Part shown: piece by piece, positions 1-9,657 of the stretch
Position numbering within the stretch: position 1 is the stretch's first letter
How the letters are laid out: each line of letters opens with the position of its first letter
NCBI RefSeq assembly: GCF_030863805.1
Contig: NZ_CP132957.1
Location: forward strand, 868,001 to 932,000
DNA length: 64,000 nucleotides
From: Kineothrix sp. MB12-C1
GTDB lineage: Bacteria; Bacillota; Clostridia; Lachnospirales; Lachnospiraceae
Direction: 5' to 3'
Made by a program: the position numbers and the translations under genes
The notes under the pieces: model-generated
Database searches by the model: none
What the model saw: the letters and a program-made list of their open reading frames with translations, nothing else
What the model was told of the DNA's origin: nothing

Positions 1-1149
1 CATATATCGTTTAGTGGTCTCTACATCTTTTAACGTATCCAGATAAATAGATTCTGTCATTTCACCGGAAGTATTATCCTGGGCCCCTTGTAATAAGATT
101 TGACCATATTTTAAAGTTTCTTCTCTATGAAGATCATTAAATTCGATGATATCCTTTAGATTTCTTATTTTATAATCTAATGGTAATTCAGCTAAATATT
201 GGTTCATAGCATACTTAAACTCATATTTCTTAATGTCATCCATCTTTTTATTAGAAATTGTTTTAAGATGTATCCGTTTTAAGGTTGCACCAGTTTCCTT
301 TAACTTATCTAAAACACTATTCGCCTTTTTTTCTTCTTCCTGCGACATATTATCAATGGCAGATTGGTCAATCCCTATTACAGTACCTCTAAGGCTTTTA
401 TTTTCTGTAAAGTGTACTTTATTTGCTGACACTTCATTAAAAATAATAATTGCATCTTCAACGGTTCTTGTCATGGGGCCGACCATATCAAGAGTAAAGC
501 TTATCGGCGCAATCCCTTTTATGCTCAAGGCACCCTGACTCGGACGATACCCTACAATACCGTTCTTTAAACCGGGAGAGATAATGGAACCGGAAGTATC
601 CGTGCCCAAAGCCGCCATACATAAATTAGCTGTTACTGCAACTCCTGAACCGGTGCTGGAACCTGCCGGGCTCTCACCTAAAACGTATGGTGATTTTACA
701 ATTCCCCCTTTGGAACTATATCCGTCCGGCATTCCTTTCGTCATATAATTGGCAAATTCAGTCATATTTGTTTTGCCAAGAATAACGGCACCTTTCTTTC
801 TTAAAATTTTTACGATCTCAGCATCCGTTGCCGGACTCGAATCTGCCAATGCCAGCGATCCGGCGGATGTGTGTAAGTTATCTGCAGTATTTATATTATC
901 TTTTAAAAGAATAGGTACTCCATAAAGCAAACCACAATCCTTCTTATTTCTTCCATCAAGTTCTTCTGCTATTGTAAGAGCATCGGGATTTATCTCAAGA
1001 ATAGCATTTAATCCCTTAGAACCTTTGTCGAAAGAGTCAATTTGCTCTAAATATTGCGAAACAATCTCTTTTATGGAGAGAGTTTTATTCCTTATCATTT
1101 CATTTAATTCAGTTATTGTTATCTCGCATAAATTTATTTTGGTTACCAT
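1..1149 (-). CDS. Amidase-signature family amidase (3' end outside window)
   Basis: Reading on the minus strand from an ATG at 1149 (GGAGA a few bases upstream), the frame stays open to the window edge, giving about 383 residues without a stop. It shows the amidase-signature layout: the catalytic Lys in LLKDNINT near residue 78, and the Gly/Ser-rich segment PAGSSTGSG that carries the cis-Ser, followed by GTDTSGSI with the nucleophile Ser. Such enzymes hydrolyse amide bonds in the cytoplasm. The family also contains GatA, but no gatB or gatC is visible, so a stand-alone amidase is more likely. Substrate cannot be read from the sequence. The C-terminus is missing only because the window ends. 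Confidence 0.85.
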   Translation of the reverse strand, partial: MVTKINLCEITITELNEMIRNKTLSIKEIVSQYLEQIDSFDKGSKGLNAILEINPDALTIAEELDGRNKKDCGLLYGVPILLKDNINTADNLHTSAGSLALADSSPATDAEIVKILRKKGAVILGKTNMTEFANYMTKGMPDGYSSKGGIVKSPYVLGESPAGSSTGSGVAVTANLCMAALGTDTSGSIISPGLKNGIVGYRPSQGALSIKGIAPISFTLDMVGPMTRTVEDAIIIFNEVSANKVHFTENKSLRGTVIGIDQSAIDNMSQEEEKKANSVLDKLKETGATLKRIHLKTISNKKMDDIKKYEFKYAMNQYLAELPLDYKIRNLKDIIEFNDLHREETLKYGQILLQGAQDNTSGEMTESIYLDTLKDVETTKRYM

Positions 1150-1317
1150 GTTAATCTCCTGCATCTGTTTGACATTCTCTTATTAATCAGCAATAGTTTT
1201 GTTTTTACTATTGTTTTCCTATATATTTCTATTTATTCATAGTAATGTCAGCAGGTAAGTACATCTCAGCTATCGAGTTTCTTCTGTAAAAGACAGACGC
1301 TTTCGAATCCTACACAA

Positions 1318-4300
1318 TTATAATGCAGTTCGGAAAAAATAATCTATCTGTTTTTCACCCTCTGTGTGTAAATAAGAACCATACATCGGTATTGTACAAC
1401 ACATTACCCGTCTGCCTGCCGGAAGCAGTATTTGGTATCCGTTGTTGGACATAATGCAGGCAGGTCTATCAGATTCTGTACCGAAAGAAATATATCTCGC
1501 CGTGGCTTTGAGGTCAAGCCAGTCATTATCGGGCACGCCCCTTGCCTTCAATATCTCTTTGGGGGTCCAGTTAAAATAAGTCCATGATTGATTCTTGGGT
1601 AATTTCTCTATCTGTCTTGGAAATCGGGTACTCTCAGCAAGAAGAAGTTCTTTTTTCGCCGTATAAAAAGAGAGCGCGCTTGTTTTCTTATCTATATACA
1701 AGAGCAGCTTCCCCGTCATCAGCTCTACCCTGTCTCTTGTTTCTCTGAAATTCCAAACAGGTCTCGAAGCTGCCGCAATCTCCGCCGGAATATCCGCAAA
1801 ATTATCGAATGACTCCCTTGTAAAGCTGACTCGAACCGTATCTTCAGATATAGGTGTAATTCGAAGTATTCCGTAGGCATTGGTCAATTCCATATAGTTT
1901 TTATTGCCGGTCACCCATCGGACGGTCAAATTGAAATTAGAATGCCCTAATGGCCTTAAGCCGGTCGTGTCAGGCATCCCGCCAAATTCAGAGCTTCCTA
2001 ATCCACCTTTCGTCCCCTTCCTCGCTACTGCTTTTCTTACCGGAATTCCAACATTAGGTTTCTCCTGTATTTTCTCCGGTATTTTTCCTGATATTTTTCC
2101 CGATATTCTGCCTGATATTTTCTTTGGTGTTCCTCTTGATATTCTCTCCTCTCCCGCTTTCTGGACAACGATCTTCTTCGGTCCGATACGGTTGCGAATC
2201 TCTAGCTCCCGCTGCCCATCCGATGCAAGTTCCAACTCCAGTTCCCTTTTAGTCTTAGGCTGTTCCTCGGACATGATCGGAGTGATTGGCTTTGGCTGTT
2301 CTACAAGATATTTCAGCCTCTTCTCTTCCGGTACCGGAGCCGCAATCAAATCTGTCAACTTTCCCGAATAAAGTACCACCATTTCATGAAGCGCTCTGGT
2401 CGCCGCAACATACAGAAGCTTTGCGAAGCCATCCTCAGCCGGATAGTTCTTATCGTCAGCATTAAAAAGAAGAACCGCATCGAATTCCAATCCCTTGGAA
2501 TATTCTATGGGAAGGACCATTACACCGCTTCCGAACTCCTCCGTTTCAGAATTAAAGTCACGAAGCTCTACTCTTTTCCTCAATTTTTCCGATACTTCGA
2601 TCGCTTCCTCTTCATCCCTGCAAATAACTGCAATTGTCTCATATTCCTTTTCCTTCCATTGAAGAATCGTATTCGCAGTCTCTAAAATCAGTTGTTCTTC
2701 ATCATCGCATCTTGTCGTTCTAACCTCATTTCCGTGGCGGATAATCGGCTCCACCGGATATATGGGAAAGTTTCCATGCTGCAGGATATTGATCGCGAAA
2801 TTTGAGATTTCCACCGTATTGCGATAACTTTTCTTTAGAATCCCAAAATAATCGAATTTTTCGGGAAGCATAAGACTCCTCAGTTCTTCCCAGTCCGTCA
2901 GTCCGTAATCGAAGTAGATATTCTGAGACACATCGCCCATAATGGTATAGGTACATTTGCTAAGACAATATTTTAATGCTCCGTAGACCATCATACCAAA
3001 GTCCTGAGCCTCATCGATCACGACGTGACTCGCTTCCTGAATGACCTCCGTCTCTTTGATTCGCTTGTACAAATAAGCAAGGGCTGCCAAATCGTAAAGA
3101 TCGAACTCCGTTGTGCATGACTGGCTTATGTTTCTCTTCATATTTTGTTCTCTCAGAAAATTGTCATATAATTCAAAAATGGATCCCTTCCACTCCCTTT
3201 TCCCAAAATATGTCTGATAATACCGAAGAAGTGTTTTCTGCTCTTCGTGCGGATAGGTATGGTATTTTCCGTATATTTCATTTTCCAGTTTTGCCATAAG
3301 ATGCTCTGTCAATTTGTCCAGTTTATCCGGAAGCGATAAGAAATGAAACTCCTTAAGCAGCTTCTCAATCGTAGCCCGGCTCATCAGCAGGCGATGGGTT
3401 CTTTCTGTGAAGATATCCTTCCGTGGAATATAATTCCATTCATATCTCTCGCAAAAATCTTCCAAATCATGAAACCAGGAAAAGCTTCCCTTTACACAAG
3501 CCGTTTTGTCTCCCTTATTCAGACTCTTTACGGTAAACTTCTCTTTGTCCCAGTCCTCATACAAAAGCCGTATAAAAAGCTGTTCCATCGTCATCTGTGA
3601 GGCACCGTAAACATCCAAATCCGGCAAAATACCCGTGATATAGTTCAGAAGGATACGGTTGCTGCCGATAATATAGAAATCCTTTGGTTTGAATTCTAAG
3701 TCGTAGTTATACAGGATATAGGAAATGCGATGCATCGCTACGGTGGTTTTACCGGAACCGGCCCCGCCCTGTACAATAACATTGTGCTGTGGCTTCTTAC
3801 GGATGATCTCATTTTGTTCCTGCTGAATCGTGGCGATTATCTCGCTTAAAACAGCCCTCTTATTCCTGGCAAGGTATTTCGTCAACAACTCGTCATTTGC
3901 CACTACATCGGAATCGAAAAAGTCCTTCAGTCTATCATTTTCTATTTCATAGGTACGTTTTCTGGAAAGTTCTATCTCAAACGCCCCTTCTCCTTTTACA
4001 GAATAAGTACATACTCCGAGAGATTTTTCATAATAAACCGATGCGATCGGCGCTCTCCAGTCGATGACAATCAGATCCGCTGCTTCTTTACTAATCGCAG
4101 ACTTTCCAATATAATAGCACTCCTGCCTTAACAGATTGGTATCGCTGAAATCAATTCTTCCAAAGTATGGCTTTTTTCTGCTGCGTTCCATGCGGAGCAG
4201 TTCCTGTCTGACTTGTTTGAATCTAGCATCAGCATTGAACCACAGTGCCAAACCCTCTTTATCCTCCACATCATATACTTCCTTCAATTCATGCAACTCA

Positions 4301-4434
4301 TCTGCCAAATTCTGAACAGATGCTTTTGTTCGGTTCAAATTTTCATCTGCAATAGCAAGGATATCTGAAAGCATTTTTGTTTCTTCTTCCAGAGTAACTC
4401 CCGGCAATCTTTTTGTCCGACCTTTCTGATCCAT
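1318..4434 (-). CDS. helD: HelD-like UvrD/Rep superfamily ATPase with extra C-terminal GH31-N-like domain
   Basis: The 1038-residue protein starts at an ATG preceded by GGAGGACAAGC. Residues 1-740 look like HelD, the ATP-driven factor that recycles stalled RNA polymerase: an N-terminal coiled coil, the DWRAP motif at 126-130, Walker A GGAGSGKT at 223-230, a VVIDEAQDF Walker B, and late helicase motifs (EYSKGLEFDAV, LYVAATRALHE). HelD proteins are usually about 700-780 residues. Here a low-complexity linker with repeated ISGKI/IPEKI units (about 745-830) leads to a C-terminal domain of about 200 residues. That domain resembles the N-terminal beta-sandwich of GH31 alpha-glucosidases (ELTNAYGILRI at its start, GEKQIDYFF at its end). 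No GH31 catalytic barrel follows. The helicase part is secure; the C-terminal assignment is from memory of family patterns. Confidence 0.85.
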   Translation of the reverse strand: MDQKGRTKRLPGVTLEEETKMLSDILAIADENLNRTKASVQNLADELHELKEVYDVEDKEGLALWFNADARFKQVRQELLRMERSRKKPYFGRIDFSDTNLLRQECYYIGKSAISKEAADLIVIDWRAPIASVYYEKSLGVCTYSVKGEGAFEIELSRKRTYEIENDRLKDFFDSDVVANDELLTKYLARNKRAVLSEIIATIQQEQNEIIRKKPQHNVIVQGGAGSGKTTVAMHRISYILYNYDLEFKPKDFYIIGSNRILLNYITGILPDLDVYGASQMTMEQLFIRLLYEDWDKEKFTVKSLNKGDKTACVKGSFSWFHDLEDFCERYEWNYIPRKDIFTERTHRLLMSRATIEKLLKEFHFLSLPDKLDKLTEHLMAKLENEIYGKYHTYPHEEQKTLLRYYQTYFGKREWKGSIFELYDNFLREQNMKRNISQSCTTEFDLYDLAALAYLYKRIKETEVIQEASHVVIDEAQDFGMMVYGALKYCLSKCTYTIMGDVSQNIYFDYGLTDWEELRSLMLPEKFDYFGILKKSYRNTVEISNFAINILQHGNFPIYPVEPIIRHGNEVRTTRCDDEEQLILETANTILQWKEKEYETIAVICRDEEEAIEVSEKLRKRVELRDFNSETEEFGSGVMVLPIEYSKGLEFDAVLLFNADDKNYPAEDGFAKLLYVAATRALHEMVVLYSGKLTDLIAAPVPEEKRLKYLVEQPKPITPIMSEEQPKTKRELELELASDGQRELEIRNRIGPKKIVVQKAGEERISRGTPKKISGRISGKISGKIPEKIQEKPNVGIPVRKAVARKGTKGGLGSSEFGGMPDTTGLRPLGHSNFNLTVRWVTGNKNYMELTNAYGILRITPISEDTVRVSFTRESFDNFADIPAEIAAASRPVWNFRETRDRVELMTGKLLLYIDKKTSALSFYTAKKELLLAESTRFPRQIEKLPKNQSWTYFNWTPKEILKARGVPDNDWLDLKATARYISFGTESDRPACIMSNNGYQILLPAGRRVMCCTIPMYGSYLHTEGEKQIDYFFRTAL

Positions 4435-4471
4435 GCTTGTCCTCCGTTCTTTTTCCCATTCCTTTTACACT

Positions 4472-4612
4472 GTTACTATTCACACCTATGGTGTTCACAG
4501 CAACAATATCACACAAATTGCATAAAGAACATGCAATTTGGCGCCCGAAGCACTCGCAAAATCGCACAGAAAGCGATTTTAACTTCGCGGAATAATGCCT
4601 GTGAACAGTAAC
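4472..4612. repeat. MITE-like palindromic intergenic element with 13-base terminal inverted repeats
   Basis: This 141-base stretch just upstream of helD is bounded by GTTACTATTCACA and TGTGAACAGTAAC, inverted repeats with one mismatch. Inside are further perfect hairpins: CAAATTGCAT/ATGCAATTTG and AAAATCGC/GCGATTTT. No convincing gene lies in it. A related short inverted repeat, GTTACTGTTCAC then GTGACCGGTAAC, occurs at 62139-62165. The pattern suggests a dispersed non-autonomous element or structured leader of this genome. Confidence 0.55.
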
Positions 4613-4692
4613 CTTACACTTACTATCTTAACAAAAAAGAAAAAAAATAGTAGACTTGTAATTAAAAAATGTGTATAATGAAAAATGAAATG

Positions 4693-4714
4693 TGCCCTGA
4701 TAAATATCAGGGCA
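4693..4714 (-). terminator. Hairpin downstream of the amine oxidase gene
   Basis: TGCCCTGAT and ATCAGGGCA form a perfect 9-base stem around a 4-base loop. On the minus strand it is followed by a T-rich stretch (ACATTTCATTTTT). It lies about 130 bases past the stop of the amine oxidase and reads as its Rho-independent terminator. Confidence 0.55.
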
Positions 4715-4843
4715 TTCAGACTGTAAAGAAACAGAAATGGCGTTATTTAATTTCTTTTTAGTATATTTTCCCATATAGCTTTACTCAAATTACAATTTAA
4801 ATAATCTATAATTGGCTTGAAATTTCAATATTCCTTGATAAAT

Positions 4844-6520
4844 TTATCTCAGATTCATCGCCAATGTATTAGCTGCCAGCATACCGCTATATAAAGATCC
4901 CTGCATCCAGCCTTTCTTTACAGAAGTATGTTCTCCGGCAAAAAATACACGGTTATTGTATTCCGGTTCAAGGATAGTATAGGCGAAATTTATCTTTTGA
5001 CCGGGAAGATTTACAGCAAATCCTCCTCGGAACCACTCCTGCCGGTTCCAATCTACCATTTTATAAGATTCCACAATAGTATCCAGGAAATTCTCCGGCA
5101 GTCCATGTACTTCTTCCACATTTCTCTTGACCAGCGACAACCGCCTGCCTTCGCTTTGATTCGCGACCCGAACAGAATCCTGATTTATATTATAAGAAGA
5201 AATCAATACACCCGGTTCTGATGGTGAGCAGGATGAGGGTTCCGTACAGTGGATATGATCGGAAGGATATATAATGGACTGAATCGGCAAATCGGTAAAC
5301 GAAATACCTCCATTCATCCTTCCATATACCGTATCTTCCTCCCAAAAACGCCGATTACAGAAAAAAGCCGCCTTAAAGGAATCGGTATAAAATAGTTCCC
5401 GGATAGCCTGCATCTTCTGATTACGGAAAAATGGTCTTATATCCACTTCCCTTAAGGTGGAGAATGGAATAGTGCAGATAACGTAATCAAATTCTTCATA
5501 TATATTTGTCATGTAACTATTATTATATCTTAGAATAACTTTACTTTCAGAGGAATTCCTATAAATACCGGTTATATTATGACCAAAGTTAATATTAACA
5601 TTCCCGAGCAAATCCGGCGCAATGTCATATTCACTTGGATTGCGGGAGATAAGCGAATTATAAAAAGCAAGAGGAAGGTTGATCATACCTCCTTCTATTC
5701 GGTAAGTATTCAGATAATCCATGGAATATAATTCCTGCAGGACTTCACCGTAACTGGTGTTAAGCAGTCCTCCGGTCAAAGGGTCCGTACTGGCGATTAA
5801 ATTTATGGCGTCCTGACTTAACCCGCGCATCTCCAGTATCTCCCTGATACTTTTGTTTAAATAGAAGGAATACTCCGGTGAATACGTCGGCAGAATCTGC
5901 AGCAGTTCTCTCCGGATATCCGGAGGCAGGCCTAGTAAGACAGAATCAAAGGCATAATCATTTAACTCCGGCCATGGCAAAGATTTTTCATACTCAGTGA
6001 GATTGAATAAGGGATATAAATATTTCGTTATATTATCCCCGGCCGGATCTCTCCGTATTCTGGTATTATGAACGTATATAAAGTTGTTGGGAAAAGGTGA
6101 AGTAATCGAAATGGTGTTCAGATGTAACAAATTTATATAATGCCAGGCCGTACCATGGGATATAGGAATTCTCATAGGGCCAAATTCCCCATAATATCGC
6201 CTGTCCCGATCAAAATAATAAGTATACACCCTTCCGCCTATGCGGTCTTCCATCGCATCATACAGTGTAATTTCTGCTCCAAGCTTTCTTAATTCAAAAG
6301 CAGCGGATAAACCTGCCAGACCTGCACCTATTATACCTACTTTAAGGTTTTTATATGCTCCGGCAGCGGCATAGGTAGTAATATCAGGCGGAGGATTTAA
6401 TAGTTCAATTACATTTTCAAAATCTTCCGGCCGACCGGCGTTCGTAAAAGCATTTCTTAATATTTCATATCTTGTGGAATCACTGGGATTCGTCAGATAA
6501 TCAACTGTTTGGTCAGACAT
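4844..6520 (-). CDS. FAD-dependent flavin monoamine oxidase / L-amino-acid oxidase family protein
   Basis: The 558-residue protein has a Rossmann FAD-binding motif GIIGAGLAGLSAAFELRKLG at about 62-81, then the family hallmark GGRVYTYYF. A C-terminal FAD segment reads FFAGEHTSVKKGWMQGSLYSG. This is the amine-oxidase fold found in L-amino-acid oxidases and monoamine oxidases, which oxidise an amine to an imine with O2 or another acceptor. There is no signal peptide, so it is probably cytoplasmic. The gene stands alone with a terminator downstream. The ATG has AAAGG about 11 bases upstream. Substrate cannot be predicted. An O2-using oxidase would be notable in an anaerobe, so another electron acceptor is possible. 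Confidence 0.85.
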   Translation of the reverse strand: MSDQTVDYLTNPSDSTRYEILRNAFTNAGRPEDFENVIELLNPPPDITTYAAAGAYKNLKVGIIGAGLAGLSAAFELRKLGAEITLYDAMEDRIGGRVYTYYFDRDRRYYGEFGPMRIPISHGTAWHYINLLHLNTISITSPFPNNFIYVHNTRIRRDPAGDNITKYLYPLFNLTEYEKSLPWPELNDYAFDSVLLGLPPDIRRELLQILPTYSPEYSFYLNKSIREILEMRGLSQDAINLIASTDPLTGGLLNTSYGEVLQELYSMDYLNTYRIEGGMINLPLAFYNSLISRNPSEYDIAPDLLGNVNINFGHNITGIYRNSSESKVILRYNNSYMTNIYEEFDYVICTIPFSTLREVDIRPFFRNQKMQAIRELFYTDSFKAAFFCNRRFWEEDTVYGRMNGGISFTDLPIQSIIYPSDHIHCTEPSSCSPSEPGVLISSYNINQDSVRVANQSEGRRLSLVKRNVEEVHGLPENFLDTIVESYKMVDWNRQEWFRGGFAVNLPGQKINFAYTILEPEYNNRVFFAGEHTSVKKGWMQGSLYSGMLAANTLAMNLR

Positions 6521-6617
6521 ACAACGATGCCTTTCATTAACTCTCTTGTTGTAAATGTATTATCTGAACTTTAAAAATATTCTTAGCAACGCCCAATCCC
6601 ATAATTCTTCAGGTAAG

Positions 6618-7115
6618 TTATCTAAATAGAATAAAACGATCAAAAGCAATCTTCTTTCCGATATCTGTTTTAAAGTTCTCATCTATACACTTTTTTATCT
6701 TTTCCTGCTCTTTTTCTTTATCCATAACGGTTAAATTTTCTAGCAAATCTGCTTCCCATTGTATTTGAAAGTCAATTCCATCAATTTTAGAAGGTGTGTG
6801 ATGATTACCTATTATGAAGCATATCCTATCAATATTCTTGTTATAACCTACCCTTTTCAATATTTCTCTGGCTACTGCCGGTCCTTCTTTTTCTTGATAA
6901 ACACCGTCAATCGAACCGTATTTTTTTTGCGCCTCAACAGCACCGATATCATGTAATAGGGCAATAATACTGATGAATTCTTTTTCTTCCCCTTCGATAT
7001 TTTCCCCTTTCATTATATCCTCTGCATTTTGTAAAACTTTGAGAGTGTGCTCTATGCCGAAAGGAATTTCTTGAAATACCTCTTTCATCGCTATAGTGAC
7101 TTTTTCTTTAAACAC
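6618..7115 (-). CDS. HD-domain phosphohydrolase
   Basis: I place the start at a GTG at 7115 because GGAGGC lies 5 bases upstream; a longer in-frame reading from a TTG at 7181 has no such site. The product is about 165 residues. It has the HD pattern: H in IEHTLKV, the HD pair in ALLHDIGAV, a second GNHHTP histidine pair, and a downstream Asp in WEADLLENL. HD proteins of this size hydrolyse phosphoesters such as nucleotides or signalling nucleotides, but the substrate is unknown. The gene lies 85 bases downstream of the UDG-like gene on the same strand and may be co-transcribed with it. Confidence 0.8.
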   Translation of the reverse strand: MFKEKVTIAMKEVFQEIPFGIEHTLKVLQNAEDIMKGENIEGEEKEFISIIALLHDIGAVEAQKKYGSIDGVYQEKEGPAVAREILKRVGYNKNIDRICFIIGNHHTPSKIDGIDFQIQWEADLLENLTVMDKEKEQEKIKKCIDENFKTDIGKKIAFDRFILFR

Positions 7116-7199
7116 AGATTGCCTCCATTCATACCTAAATCTTTCAATTTTATCTTTTCTCTTTTTGATTAACCGATACAATCAGCCAATAGCTTGGCA

Positions 7200-7811
7200 T
7201 CAAATTTGTCTCCCTAATACTTTGTGAATCTTTTCCCTTATTTCCGGAATCCTTTTCTCCGTAAATTCAGGATAGTCTTTAAACCACTTCATATTCAGAG
7301 GTGAAGGATGGGGTAAAATATAAGTAGGTTTTCCGTTAATTTCTCTGTCTTCAAAAGCCAAAGCGGTTATTTTTTCATGCGGAAAGAAAAATTCTGCGGC
7401 AATTCCGCCGATTATCACATAGATTTCATTATCGACCAACTCCATCTCTCTCGAAAGCCAATTTTTTGAGCAGACCTTCGGCGGACGTCGGTCTCCTCCG
7501 CCGGAGGCTTTGCCTGGATAACAATGCGCCATCGATACAATATAAAAATTATCAGGATTATAAAAATCTTCCTCCGATATGTGGTACCATTCCCCTCGAA
7601 GTTTTCTTCCGCTTATATCATTAAACGGCCGCCCTGTCTCATGTACACTTTTGGAAGGCGCCTGGCTGATTTGCATAATTTTTGCATTATTGTTGCCAAG
7701 TACGATGGGATTCGGCTCAAAACCAAAAGTATCCCGGCACATCCGGCATTCCAATATTTGATTTTGCAAATAAATAAGTTCTTGCTTCTTCCCACCGTCC
7801 ATTATGATCAT
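7200..7811 (-). CDS. Uracil-DNA glycosylase superfamily protein (Fe-S type, family 4/5-like)
   Basis: The 203-residue protein carries the two UDG superfamily motifs: a motif A region SQAPSKSVHETGRPFND and a motif B loop HPSPLN. Four cysteines fall where family 4/5 enzymes bind a [4Fe-4S] cluster: CRMC near residue 22, one in MAHCYPGK and one in KVCSKNWL. Such enzymes remove uracil or other deaminated bases from DNA. The ATG at 7811 is followed three codons later by another ATG, and either could start translation. Activity on uracil is inferred from the family only. Confidence 0.8.
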   Translation of the reverse strand: MIIMDGGKKQELIYLQNQILECRMCRDTFGFEPNPIVLGNNNAKIMQISQAPSKSVHETGRPFNDISGRKLRGEWYHISEEDFYNPDNFYIVSMAHCYPGKASGGGDRRPPKVCSKNWLSREMELVDNEIYVIIGGIAAEFFFPHEKITALAFEDREINGKPTYILPHPSPLNMKWFKDYPEFTEKRIPEIREKIHKVLGRQI

Positions 7812-7903
7812 ATCCTTTATCCTCTATTTTCACATCTGTTCCATGCTTAAGAAAAATTTCCCTAAGATTCTGGTTCTAATATATCAGATAAACTGAATGT
7901 TTT

Positions 7904-9637
7904 CTACAAGATATCATCTGTCCACTCAATATCCACATCACCGCTGCTGTCACCGCTGCTTCCGCTTCCACCACCGCTGTCTCCGCCGTTGTTGCTTCCT
8001 CCATTGTCGCTTCCGCCGCCACTGTTGTTCCCGCCTCCGGAGTCTCCGCTTCCGCCGCTATTACTTCCCCCGCCGCTTCCGTTTCCACTATCATTGCTAC
8101 CTCCGCCTCCGCTGCTGTTACCTCCTCCGCCGCTTCCGCTGCCATTGCTTCCGCTTTCACTGCTGCCTGCACCTCCATTACTTACCGGAGGAGTATTCTG
8201 AGTTGGTATCTCCGGCACTACAGGAGCCGCAGGATTGGCGGGCGTTTCACTCTTGGGCTGTTTCGATGGTTTGGATGATGTATTCGCAGGAGCTTTTTTC
8301 TCTATAATTCCCCCGCCTCTTCTTTTATACACATCGAATCTGCTGCTTTCTTCCGCTCCTTCCTCCTCTGTTTGTTCCTGTATCTGTTTCTCCTCGTATT
8401 CCGCAAAAGGGTCCGCTTGCACATATTCGGCTACTTCTCCGAGCACATGCCATTTGCTGCCGTCAAACCATTCGACATTGGAATCATATACCCTTACCTT
8501 CACATCTGCGCTGTTAATCATCTGCTCCTGTTTGTCCTCCGCACCGCTTTCAAGCTGCGGCTCATAAAGCGCGATTTCAGGATAGGTATCCGCCCCAATC
8601 ACCGAATAATCAAATACAAAAGAATCTATATCCGTTCCTTCCTCTACATCCATAAATAAATATCCGCTTTTATCCATTGTATACGCATATATAATAGCAT
8701 TTTCCCCTCCAATGCCTCCGCCTATGACCTTCTTTTGTCCCTCCGCGGACTGGGTCACCGTCGTAACTCCTCCCTCTGCAAAGAAACCGGTATACTCTGT
8801 CATATCCATGTCTTTTCTGTTTTTCCATAAGGAAAATAAATCAGAGGCTTCTTTCCCATATTTCACCCGGGCTGTATAATCGCCGACACAGACACCTCTC
8901 TCGAAAGTTCCCGTCTCGTGATAAACATCTCCGCTATCCCCCATGCAGAGCCACGATTCAAAAGCCCCTTGGTATGTTCCGTCTTCTGCTTCCGTTGTCA
9001 GCATCTGAATATTATCCGCTTTCTTCATAATACATTGCATTTTACCATTATCAGCTATATGCCATACGGTAGAGTATTCCTTGCCCGTTTCATCATAGCC
9101 TGCCTCAAAGCAAAGGACTACTCCGCCATCCTCATCTGCCAGATAATACCGTCTGCTCCCTTCGTGCAATTTGGGCATCATAACATTCTGCCAATCATCG
9201 CTAATAAGCATTCCTACGGCTTCATCCAGATATTCGGGAGTACTTATATTCATAAGCATCCTCTCCGCTTCCTCTTTTATCCTATTGTTTTCTTCTTCTA
9301 TATTTACGGTTATCTCCTTTAACGCATCGAGACACCGCACGTCACCATATAACCGGTAACACTGTTCCAGCATATCTCTTTGCTTTTTTATCATACCTTC
9401 TTGCCCATACAATTCCGCCAAGGCGTAGTAATCCTCCGTCCCAAACTCTCCGGAGGCATACTTTAACTCATATTCTTCGATGGCGTTCTTCTCTTCTGAA
9501 GCAGTATTTTCCGGAGTTTCCTGAGGGGCGGACACCGATTCCGCCTCACTGTTTCCTGTATTTCCGATTCCGCATCCGCTGAGGATCAGCATAAGCATAA
9601 CTATAAAGATTATTCCTTTTTGTGTTCTATTGTTCAT
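7904..9637 (-). CDS. Secreted lipoprotein with long Gly/Ser-rich C-terminal tail
   Basis: About 577 residues. The N-terminus is a lipoprotein signal with lipobox LILSGCG, predicting a lipid-anchored surface protein. A folded region follows, with MORN-like DGTYQGAFESW and GTFERGVCVGDY phrases. Next come an acidic stretch and a Pro-rich linker, and the protein ends in about 90 residues of Gly, Ser, Asn and Asp (runs such as GSGSGGGGNSSGG) before the close DVDIEWTDD. I chose the second ATG (9637) because the first, at 9649, lies only a base or two from GGAG. The next gene upstream, a secreted glucosaminidase, ends within about 20 bases, so the two are probably co-transcribed. No specific function recognised. 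Confidence 0.75.
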   Translation of the reverse strand: MNNRTQKGIIFIVMLMLILSGCGIGNTGNSEAESVSAPQETPENTASEEKNAIEEYELKYASGEFGTEDYYALAELYGQEGMIKKQRDMLEQCYRLYGDVRCLDALKEITVNIEEENNRIKEEAERMLMNISTPEYLDEAVGMLISDDWQNVMMPKLHEGSRRYYLADEDGGVVLCFEAGYDETGKEYSTVWHIADNGKMQCIMKKADNIQMLTTEAEDGTYQGAFESWLCMGDSGDVYHETGTFERGVCVGDYTARVKYGKEASDLFSLWKNRKDMDMTEYTGFFAEGGVTTVTQSAEGQKKVIGGGIGGENAIIYAYTMDKSGYLFMDVEEGTDIDSFVFDYSVIGADTYPEIALYEPQLESGAEDKQEQMINSADVKVRVYDSNVEWFDGSKWHVLGEVAEYVQADPFAEYEEKQIQEQTEEEGAEESSRFDVYKRRGGGIIEKKAPANTSSKPSKQPKSETPANPAAPVVPEIPTQNTPPVSNGGAGSSESGSNGSGSGGGGNSSGGGGSNDSGNGSGGGSNSGGSGDSGGGNNSGGGSDNGGSNNGGDSGGGSGSSGDSSGDVDIEWTDDIL

Positions 9638-9657
9638 TCTTATAACCATTCTCCTTC

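Noticed and set aside
7900-8160. CRISPR-like or tandem-repeat array
   Set aside because: The repeats encode Gly/Ser codons in the lipoprotein gene and lack spacer structure. No cas genes are present.
7989-8201. Plus-strand frame coding Leu/Pro repeats (LLPPLSLPPPLLF)
   Set aside because: It is the reverse reading of the Gly/Ser-rich lipoprotein tail. No ribosome site.
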